From contig JAEDIG010000026.1 in assembly GCA_016292545.1 (NCBI GenBank), positions 1-23,821 on the forward strand: a stretch of 23,821 bases of DNA, in the 5' to 3' direction. Positions 7,650 to 15,400 of this stretch are shown here, piece by piece. The notes under the pieces were generated by a model. That model was not told the origin of the DNA. It did no database searches and saw only the letters and a program-made list of their open reading frames with translations. How positions within the stretch are numbered: position 1 is the first letter of the stretch; each line of letters opens with the position of its first letter. The position numbers and the translations under genes were made by a program. The stretch is from Bacteroidaceae bacterium (GTDB lineage Bacteria > Bacteroidota > Bacteroidia > Bacteroidales > Bacteroidaceae).

Positions 7650-9077
7650 ATGAAAAAACTTTTCTCATCCTGCCTGCTATTCTTGGTTGCCATCGCCGGA
7701 TACTGCGATGTGAACGTTCCCCAATGGGCCACCGAAGACGGAGTAAAACTATCGCCCGATTTTGAAGTTGAAGTCCGCACGCCCAACTCCACCCAGTGGA
7801 CTACTGTACCTACCCTCTCGTGTGACGTGAATCTGGCGAAAAGATCGAAGGCATCGTTTGCAGAGTTTGATACCGACGGCATGGTATACGTCAGGATCAA
7901 ATCGCTTGCACAAAACATCGACATGACGCGAGCCGACATAACGGTACGCCCCAAATCGAAGAACATCACAGCCAAGGTGATTGACAAACAAACGGTAGAG
8001 CTGGAACTGCAAAAGGCCGAATACCTGTCGGTAGAGTTTGATGGCGACCGTTTCCACAACCTTCATGTCTTTGCCAATCCGATGCTGCAGGAACACCATA
8101 CGCCCGACGAGCCCTCGGCAATAGACTGGCGCGGACGCAACAACCACGATGTGTTTGTGAAGGATGCACGCCTCATTTATTTCGCACCTGGCGTGCACCG
8201 TCCCAAGGACCTGCCTGGCGGAGACATCCGCATCCCAAGCAACTGCACCGTCTATCTGGCACCTGGTGCCATTGTGAAAGCCCGACTGATAGTTGACCAT
8301 GCAGAAAACGTGCGGATTGTGGGGCGTGGCATCGTACTGAATGCCCTACGTGGCGTAGAAATCACCCATTCGCGGAATGTTCTCGTTGACGGCATCACCT
8401 TCCTGAATCCGCAGCACTACACGGTGTTTGGAGGAGATTCGCGCAACATCGTCGTCCGAAACATCAAATCGTTCTCGGCTCAGAGCTGGAGTGACGGCAT
8501 CGACCTGATGTGTTGCAAGGACGTGGAAATAGAAGACATTTTCATGCGAAACTCCGACGACTGCATTGCACTCTACAACCATCGCTGGTGGTATTGGGGC
8601 GGCACAAGGAACATCAAGGTGAAGAGAGCCACGCTCTGGGCAGATGTAGCTCACCCCGTAAACATCGGGACCCATGGCGATGACCGCAGCGACAAGGGAG
8701 AGAAACTGAAAAACGTGACCATCGAAGACTGTGACATCCTCTATGCCCGCACCAATGCAGCCATCAGCATCGCCTGTGGCGACAAGAACCACCTCTCGGA
8801 CATACTATTCAAAGACATAAGAATAGAAGACATCCATGAAACGGCCCTCTTCGGCCTTCAGGTCATCTTCAGCGAGAAGTACAACCGCGCACCGGGCAAT
8901 AGCATCAATGGCGTCACCTTCGAAAACATCCATTTCTCGGGCAATCCAGACCTGTTGCGCCCGTCTTTCGTAAAAGACTACGATGAAGCCCACAGGATTG
9001 AGAATGTATCCTTCCAGCACATCTATTTCAACGGCGTGCCCACAAATTTCAGCCATCTGCAACGAAAGGAGCGCTGA
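7650..9077 (+). CDS. Exported beta-helix glycoside hydrolase, GH28/polygalacturonase-like
   Basis: This 475-residue exported enzyme has a signal peptide (residues 1-19, cleaved before DVNVPQW). A beta-sandwich region (about 20-140, ending LHVFANP) is followed by a right-handed parallel beta-helix with repeated turns such as NVRIVGRG, NVLVDGITFLNP and NIVVRNIKSF. Candidate catalytic residues match the GH28 order: Asp282 in WSDG, Asp303-Asp304 in NSDD, and His342 in GTHG. The classical GH28 RIK substrate-binding motif is missing; ISIACGD lies where it would be expected, so galacturonan should not be assumed. It resembles the Bacteroidota subgroup often labelled endo-polygalacturonase with WADVAHP before GTHG. 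Paired with the lyase at 1665, it probably takes part in degrading the same uronate-rich glycan. The start has an AT-rich leader and no Shine-Dalgarno. Confidence 0.82.
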   Translation: MKKLFSSCLLFLVAIAGYCDVNVPQWATEDGVKLSPDFEVEVRTPNSTQWTTVPTLSCDVNLAKRSKASFAEFDTDGMVYVRIKSLAQNIDMTRADITVRPKSKNITAKVIDKQTVELELQKAEYLSVEFDGDRFHNLHVFANPMLQEHHTPDEPSAIDWRGRNNHDVFVKDARLIYFAPGVHRPKDLPGGDIRIPSNCTVYLAPGAIVKARLIVDHAENVRIVGRGIVLNALRGVEITHSRNVLVDGITFLNPQHYTVFGGDSRNIVVRNIKSFSAQSWSDGIDLMCCKDVEIEDIFMRNSDDCIALYNHRWWYWGGTRNIKVKRATLWADVAHPVNIGTHGDDRSDKGEKLKNVTIEDCDILYARTNAAISIACGDKNHLSDILFKDIRIEDIHETALFGLQVIFSEKYNRAPGNSINGVTFENIHFSGNPDLLRPSFVKDYDEAHRIENVSFQHIYFNGVPTNFSHLQRKER

Positions 9078-9097
9078 CCACAAAGAAAAGTCCGCTG

Positions 9098-9173
9098 TAT
9101 GTTTGGTGGTAATGGAATAATTGTGTAAATTCGCACACGAATTGCAATATTCATCCAATATCCACCAAACATA
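9098..9173. promoter_or_regulatory. Perfect 12-bp inverted repeat framing the SNF2 promoter
   Basis: TATGTTTGGTGG (9098-9109) and its exact reverse complement CCACCAAACATA (9162-9173) enclose the SNF2 promoter. The left arm contains the -33 box and the right arm ends on the A of the start codon. A second, imperfect dyad (AATTGTGT 9119-9126, ACACgAATT 9135-9143) brackets the -7 element. Since the left arm lies upstream of the expected transcription start, this is more likely a pair of DNA-binding sites than an RNA hairpin. Confidence 0.7.
9102..9133 (+). promoter_or_regulatory. Promoter of the SWIM-SNF2 gene
   Basis: TTTG at 9102-9105, a 20-bp spacer, then TAAATTCG at 9126-9133 fit the Bacteroidota pattern with one substitution (TTCG for TTTG). 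Predicted transcription starts near 9140, giving a leader of about 33 nt. Confidence 0.65.
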
Positions 9174-11707
9174 TGACAAGGAATCCAGAAGTAAAAAAGA
9201 GCAAAGCCAAGCCTGCTGCCAAGAAAGGCGGGAAGGGAAAAGGCCAAAAGAGAAAAAAGGCTACGGTTGTAGTTCCCAAAATGACCAATGTGATGAAGCC
9301 ACAGGACATGTCACTCGTAGAATGGCAAGTGGCGCTGCGCAGGCAACAGGCGGAAAAGGAGGCCTTTGTCATCAGCCAGACCGATGAAAGATTCTGTCCT
9401 GGAGAATATTGCGTCAGGAACGATGCCACCCGCAATGAGTACAAGGTCGTTTACAGAGGAAAGGACAGCGTGTGGAACTATTGCTCATGCCTCGACTTCA
9501 AGACCTCACAGCTGGGGACATGCAAGCATCTGGAAGCCGTAAAAGTGTGGGTAAAAGAGAAGAGGAAGAAGATACACAAGGAGGTGCCCACCTACAGTTC
9601 GGTGTATGTAGACTACAAGGGGCCAAGAAAGGTGAAAATCCGCATCGGTGAAGACAATGCCGACATGATGGAAAGGCTGGCCAAGGACTTTTTTGACGAC
9701 AACGGAATTATCCGCGAGGATGCCTACAGCAGGTTTGACATTTTCCTGCAAGCGGCCAAGGCCATCGACCAGAATTTTCGATGCTACGATGATGCCCTGG
9801 ATTATGTCATCGAACAACGAGAGCAAACACACCGCAAACAGCTCATCGAAGCCCGCTATCCCGACACTGTTCTTGACAACCTGCTCACAGTGAACCTCTA
9901 CCCCTACCAGAAGGAGGGCATTCGGTTTGCCCTTAAGGCAGGAAAGGCCATCATTGCCGACGAAATGGGACTGGGCAAAACCATCCAGGCCATCGCCTCT
10001 GCAGAGATTTACCTGAGGGAGGGCATGGCAGACAGTGTACTGGTGGTGTGCCCCACATCGCTGAAGTACCAGTGGAAGAAGGAGATAGAGGAATTTACCG
10101 GCGGCGAATGGGTGCAAGCAGACACCACGCAATCCGGAACAGACAATCTGCGCCCGAAGGTTGTCGTCGTGGAAGGCAACCCCATCAAGCGCAAACAGCT
10201 GTACCTGTCAACTGCCCCCTATAAGATTGTATCCTACAATACCGTATGCAACGACATCCGGCAAGCAGGAAGCCTGACCACCGACGTGCTCATCATGGAC
10301 GAAATACAGCGGCTGAAAAACTGGGACACCCTCATATCCAGGGCCGCAAGGAAGATAACGTCACGCTATTCTATCCTGCTCTCCGGCACTCCGATGGAAA
10401 ACAAACTGGAGGAGCTGTATGCCAACATGGAGCTGGTGGACCAGTTCTGTCTGGGTCCCTACTACAGATTCAGGGAAGAGCACATTATGCTAGACCCCGA
10501 CAAGGGTAGCATCGTAGGCTACAAGAATCTGAACTCCGTGGGTGAACAAATCAAGGATAAGCTGATTCGTCGTACGAAGAAGAGCGTGCAGTTGCAGCTG
10601 CCCAAGCGAACCGACCAATACATTCTGGTGCCAATGACCCATGCACAGGCCGAATACCATAGCGAATTCAAATGGGAAGTGACCAAGATTCTGAACAAGT
10701 ACAAGAAATTCCATTACATGAGCGAACAGGACCGCCGACGCCTCATGGTGCTGCTGGGCCAGATGAGAATGGTGGCCGACAGCACATTCATCCTTGAACA
10801 GAATCTCAAGACCCGTTCCGACATGAAGATTGCCGAGGTGATGAACCTCTTGGACAATGTGTTTGCCAACGGTGACGAGAAAGTGGTCATCTTCAGCGAA
10901 TGGGAACGCATGACCCGCCTTGTAGCCATTGAACTTGAAAAACGTGGCATACGGTATGAGTATCTGTGCGGAAGCATACCAGCCAAGCAGCGCGGCCAGC
11001 TGGTGGAATATTTCAACACATTGCCCGAGAGCCGTGTGTTCATATCCACCGATGCCGGTTCAACAGGCCTCAACCTACAGGTTGCCAGCATCCTCATCAA
11101 TCTGGACCTGCCATGGAATCCTGCAGTTCTGGAACAAAGGGCAGCACGCATCTTCAGGCTTGGGCAGGAACGACCTGTACAGATTCTGAATATCGTTTCC
11201 CAAGGCTCCATCGAGGAGGGGATGATTGCCAAACTGAGATTCAAGACCTCCATGTTCGAAGGTGTCCTCGATGGAGGGGAAGACACTGTATTTGTCAGCG
11301 ATGACAAGTTCAAGAAATTCATGGAAGACATCTCTTGTGTCATGAGCGAGACACCAGAACCACCCACTGTGGAATATGTGGATGAGGATACAGAAGAAAA
11401 AAACACATCCATAAATGGGACAGAAGACGAAAGTATGCCTTCCGCCCAAACCGATGCAGCCACCAGCGATACCCCCCACTCCTCACCATCCGCTCCCAAG
11501 GAGCCAAGGCAACTCATCAACCAGGGCATCTCATTCTTCAGCGCACTGGCTGAGACGCTGAACTCGCCGGAAGCAACAAAGCAGCTCATTGACAACATCG
11601 TAGAGGTGGATGACAAGACGGGCGAAACGAATATCAAGATTCCTGTGGCGAACAAAGAAACTGTGATGCAGATGTTCAGCCTGTTCGGGAAACTGATGCG
11701 AGGATAA
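9173..11707 (+). CDS. SNF2-family DNA translocase/helicase with SWIM zinc finger
   Basis: This 844-residue ATP-dependent DNA translocase belongs to the bacterial SWIM-SNF2 type; such proteins are thought to remodel protein-DNA or polymerase-DNA complexes. Residues 7-30 form a Lys/Ala/Gly-rich tail likely to bind nucleic acid. A SWIM zinc finger follows, with Cys104, Cys106, Cys117 and His119 (CxC-x10-CxH). Motif I is DEMGLGKT (263-270), motif II DEIQ (376-379), motif III LSGTP (403-407). The helicase C lobe has motif V DAGSTGLNLQ (from 627) and the arginine-finger motif RAARIFRLGQ near 656-666. After about residue 725 comes an acidic, Ser/Thr-rich low-complexity linker, then a short helical end. 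Both ATPase lobes look intact. It appears monocistronic. Confidence 0.92.
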   Translation: MTRNPEVKKSKAKPAAKKGGKGKGQKRKKATVVVPKMTNVMKPQDMSLVEWQVALRRQQAEKEAFVISQTDERFCPGEYCVRNDATRNEYKVVYRGKDSVWNYCSCLDFKTSQLGTCKHLEAVKVWVKEKRKKIHKEVPTYSSVYVDYKGPRKVKIRIGEDNADMMERLAKDFFDDNGIIREDAYSRFDIFLQAAKAIDQNFRCYDDALDYVIEQREQTHRKQLIEARYPDTVLDNLLTVNLYPYQKEGIRFALKAGKAIIADEMGLGKTIQAIASAEIYLREGMADSVLVVCPTSLKYQWKKEIEEFTGGEWVQADTTQSGTDNLRPKVVVVEGNPIKRKQLYLSTAPYKIVSYNTVCNDIRQAGSLTTDVLIMDEIQRLKNWDTLISRAARKITSRYSILLSGTPMENKLEELYANMELVDQFCLGPYYRFREEHIMLDPDKGSIVGYKNLNSVGEQIKDKLIRRTKKSVQLQLPKRTDQYILVPMTHAQAEYHSEFKWEVTKILNKYKKFHYMSEQDRRRLMVLLGQMRMVADSTFILEQNLKTRSDMKIAEVMNLLDNVFANGDEKVVIFSEWERMTRLVAIELEKRGIRYEYLCGSIPAKQRGQLVEYFNTLPESRVFISTDAGSTGLNLQVASILINLDLPWNPAVLEQRAARIFRLGQERPVQILNIVSQGSIEEGMIAKLRFKTSMFEGVLDGGEDTVFVSDDKFKKFMEDISCVMSETPEPPTVEYVDEDTEEKNTSINGTEDESMPSAQTDAATSDTPHSSPSAPKEPRQLINQGISFFSALAETLNSPEATKQLIDNIVEVDDKTGETNIKIPVANKETVMQMFSLFGKLMRG

Positions 11708-11748
11708 GAACAGAAGAACCCAGGCCATAAACAAGCACAGCCCCACAC

Positions 11749-11782
11749 GCATACGCCTTCGTCCAAAGATGAAGGCGTATGC
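11749..11782. terminator. Hairpin between convergent genes, possible bidirectional terminator
   Basis: GCATACGCCTTC (11749-11760) and GAAGGCGTATGC (11771-11782) form a perfect 12-bp stem with a 10-nt loop, 41 bp after the SNF2 stop. No T run follows on either strand, so it is not a textbook intrinsic terminator. Its place after the SNF2 gene and facing the FemAB remnant suggests a termination or RNA-end-protecting role. Confidence 0.5.
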
Positions 11783-11813
11783 TCTGTCATGGGATTATAT
11801 CTGCATCGCCAGA

Positions 11814-11882
11814 AAGATTAATAACCTTACGGCCATAAGATTAATAACCTTACAGCCGAAAGATTAATAACCTTATCGGCAA
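11814..11882. repeat. Three tandem 23-bp repeats
   Basis: Units at 11814-11836, 11837-11859 and 11860-11882 all start with the identical 16-mer AAGATTAATAACCTTA; the first two agree for 17 bases. The remaining 6-7 bases vary but keep a GCC or GGC. The GCC at 11808-11810 suggests the array begins inside a fourth, partial unit. Period is exactly 23 bp with no gaps. It lies 16 bp beyond the stop codon of the FemAB remnant. No coding sense is apparent in 11708-11897. Confidence 0.9.
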
Positions 11883-11897
11883 GTAAGCTAATATACA

Positions 11898-12302
11898 TTA
11901 CCCTTGGTTATAATATCCCCGCATACTCATCTCGCAAGCAGCCAGATAGCGATATTTGTCTTCATCGATGGGATAGTCCCAACAGCCAAGCTGGTGAAAA
12001 ACATCTCCGCCAAAACCCTGCTTGAACTTATACAGTCCATACATGGGATGCGAAGGGTCAGGGTTGGGCGCAATGCCAAACATGTCATATTCAAGGCATT
12101 TATGCGCCTTGGCTATCTGTATAGCCTTCCACTGCAAGGCATAGGTGGGCATCACATTCCGGCAGGAAGACGAGGAGGCCCCATAAAGATAGGTGGCCCT
12201 ATATGCCGACAGGACAAGGAACATGGCAGCCAAGGGCGTATCGTCATGGTAGGCAATGAGAAGCTGAACACTGACCGTTTCCTCTGCATGAGTTAATTTA
12301 TA
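11898..12302 (-). pseudogene. 5'-truncated FemAB-type acyltransferase remnant
   Basis: The minus-strand frame is open from just inside a stop at 12303-12305 down to the stop at 11898 and encodes about 134 residues. The frame's only long-ORF start is TTG 12233 (111 aa), but homology-like sequence continues upstream of it (VQLLIAYHDDTPLA), so that TTG is not a natural start. The visible sequence resembles the C-terminal GNAT-like half of FemAB/peptidoglycan-bridge aminoacyltransferases: AMFLVLSAYRATYLYGAS, ALQWKAIQIAK, EYDMFGI and HPMYGLYKFKQGFGG. Intact members have about 330-350 residues, so roughly the first 200 are missing and do not appear in another frame upstream. The break lies between the remnant and the promoter of the next gene. 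Family assignment is good; loss of function is inferred from truncation. Confidence 0.75.
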
Positions 12303-12332
12303 TTAAATAGGGAGGAAAGATGGAGAACATTC

Positions 12333-12363
12333 TTTTCTCGGAGAAAATATTTACGTAAATTTG
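12333..12363 (+). promoter_or_regulatory. Promoter of the CarboxypepD_reg/MG2 gene with overlapping dyad
   Basis: TAAATTTG at 12356-12363 is a good -7 element; TTTT at 12333-12336, 19 bp upstream, is a weak -33. The -33 region is covered by a perfect dyad, TTTTCTC-G-GAGAAAA (12333-12347), which could be an operator. A related half (TTCTCGCGAAAAG) follows near 12380. Predicted leader is about 47 nt. Confidence 0.55.
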
Positions 12364-12416
12364 CCATGCGATAACACTGTTCTCGCGAAAAGCTAACGCC
12401 TAAAAGAAGTAATATT

Positions 12417-15400
12417 ATGAAACGAAACCTTATGACCGCCCTGCTGCTACTGCTCACTACACTTTGCGGGCAGGCACAAGTGAGAAAAATCTCAGTCCAC
12501 ATTCAAGACGCCAAGACCAACGAGGCCTTGCCCTATGTGAATGTCTACGTCTCTGGCAAGCAAGGGACAATCACCAATCTGGATGGCGACTTTGAGATTG
12601 ATGCAGACGAAGAAGACCTACTCTGCATCAGTTGTATCGGCTATGAAGACATACGTATCAAGGCCTCAGCCCTGCCCAACAGACTGAAAATGGTACCACT
12701 CGACTACATGTTGCAGGAACTAACCGTGAAGCCCGTGGAGACCATTCTGAAAAAGACAGTTACCAAACTGAACAAGGAGTACAAACGGAAATGGAATAAA
12801 CGCGACCCCTATTTCTACCGCCTGTCCACCACCTATTCAGACAAACGCGAACTGGTGGAAGCCATCACAAAGGGACGCTCTGCCGTGAACATGCGCGAGA
12901 TGTCCTTCGTAAGTGGTCGCAGAGGACTGATGGAAGCAGGCAGGCTGCACAATTCTCGTCTGAGCAATGCCAACCTACACCATGTGCTGGAACTGGGGCC
13001 GATGATTATGGGTTCACCCTTCTGGAGTCGTTTTGTACGGCCCTTTCCTGAGAAATGGAATGCACGCGTATTCAATGCCATGTACGACTACAGCCTGACG
13101 CGCACAAAGACAGCCGAAGAACAGGAAATTCTCTGTATCGAACTGACACCCAAGTTGGAGAACATGAACATCATCTCTGGCAAACTCTACATCGACGCCG
13201 ACAAACATGAGTTGCTGCGATTCGACGGGCAAGTGAAAGGACTGGCCATGGACCTGGAGAAAGACATGCGCAAGGAAAGCGGACAGGCCGATGTGGATTT
13301 CCACATCAGCTACGACCACTCCCAAGGATACACCCGTGTGGTGGACATGGCCAGTACAATCAAGGCTGGCGACCTCACATGTCAGACAATACTCTACAAC
13401 ATCGGCAACCACCATCTGAAACGGAAAAGAGGAACCAAGGTGGAGGAAAACATGCTGAGGACGATTGATATGGCTGGCTATGACAGTACGCTGTGGGCAA
13501 TGGACGGCGTTGTGAAGCGCACCGAGGAGGAACGGCAACTGGCCAAGGTCATACAGGAAGAAGAGGCCAAAAAAAAAGAACGGGAGAAATACTATGGCCA
13601 GTTTTTGAATCTTGTGAAACGGCTGGAAAGGTTTGGTTCCACCATCCCACAGGAAAAGGTCTATGTCCACATGGACAACTACAGCTATTTCATGGGCGAT
13701 ACCATCTGGTTCTCGGCCTACACACGGCAGACCACCGACTGCAAGCCTTCGCTGGTGAGCGGTGTACTCTATGTGGAACTGCTTAACGAGGAAGGCTATC
13801 TGGTAGAAAGAAAAATGATTGAGATGAACAAAGGGCGTGGCAACGGTTTCTTTGCCCTGAACCACTACATCCAGTATGCCGGGTTCTACGAGTTACGTGC
13901 CTACACGAGATGGCAACTGAACTGGGGACAGTTCACCCGCAAACACAACAGCCACGCAATGGCAGACTGGTTTGTCAACGACACGGCTGAGACACTCTAT
14001 TTCCGCGACTATGAAAAGCTCTACAGCCGTGTGTTCCCCGTCTACGACAAGCCCAAGGAGGAAGGCAACTATGAACACCTCATGACCCGAAGGGTGTTAA
14101 GACGCAGGTTCAAAAAAGACCCCGACAAACATCAGCCCACACTCACGCTCTTTCCCGAAGGCGGCAACTTGATTGCCGGCATTCCCAACCGTGTGGCCTT
14201 TGAAGCCATCGGAGCCAAGGGAGAATGGATGGAGGGCTGGCTACATGTAGGCAACGATTCCGTGAAAGCCGTTAACAGGGGCAGAGGCGCGTTCACCCTT
14301 ACGCCCAAGCCAGGCAAAGAAATGGAGTTGACCTTTGTGAGCACCACCGGAGAAAAAGCTTCATGCAGTCTGCAGACAGCAGACGAGACTGGTGTGGCCA
14401 TCCATGTGAACCAAAAGGGTGAAGAATGGGAACTACAGGCCCGTGTGGCAGGTAAACTCTCGTCCGACTCGCTGGCCATGACCATCATGCACGAGGGAAG
14501 GCTGGAACAGTTTATCCGACTGTCCGGCAAGGTAACGGACTATACATACCGTTCGCCAGACAATACGCCAGGCATCCGTCAGGCCACGGTGTTTGATGAA
14601 CACGGACGCGTATATGCCGACCGTCTTTTCTTTGTGACAGGAAAGGTGATGAACCAACCCACCATCCAGATAAGCGGAATCAGGGAAAGCTACCAGCCCA
14701 CTGAACAGATTACACTGAAACTAACTACTACACAGCAGACGGGAGACAACGAATACGTATCACTCTCCGTCAAGGATGCCGGCACGCAGGAATCCCTGTA
14801 CGACAACGGCAGCATTCTCACGGAGATGCTCCTTGCGAGCGAAATCAGGGGATTTGTGCCTAATCCCGGATGGTTCTTCGAGCGGGATGACCAAGAAAGG
14901 CGAGATGCCCTCGACCTAATGATGATGACGCAAGGATGGAGACGTTTTAATTGGAAACACATGGCCGTGCGCGGGGAGTGGGAGTTGACACAGAAGGACG
15001 AACATGCTCCCTACATTCAGGGTTACCTGACCAGCGGGCGCGACAACAGGGTGAACACCACAAACGACAGCACTCTGAACGGCATACAGGGAGGCAGGTG
15101 GAAACTGAATATCGCCCAAGGGAAACGCATCAGGTTGCACAGCGTGCTGTCCGACATAGAAGACGGAGAACATCCACAAGTGCACGAAATGGACACCGAA
15201 AACGGACGGTTCACCCTGCAGTTGCCTCGCTTCACTGGCCGCAGGATACTCTTCCTTTCTGCAGCCAGTGCAAAGGAAGTGGAGAAAAAACCCAAATACA
15301 CGTGGATACAGATGATGGAAGACCAGCAGGGCAGCCCACGGAGGAAGCCCAGATTGTGGAGGACGCCTCAACCCGACTACGAAATCAGGGTCATTCAGCC

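Noticed and set aside
1665..9077. A complete polysaccharide utilization locus
   Set aside because: No SusC- or SusD-like gene is present in the window, so only a partial or atypical locus can be claimed.
9173..11707. SNF2 protein as part of a phage-defence system
   Set aside because: No nuclease, methyltransferase or other defence partner adjoins it; it has its own promoter and a converging neighbour.
10714..11790. 358-codon minus-strand ORF
   Set aside because: It lies antisense to the well-supported SNF2 gene, is Ser/Met/Arg-rich and matches no family.
11814..11882. 23-bp repeats as CRISPR
   Set aside because: Units are directly adjacent with only 6-7 variable bases, too short for spacers.
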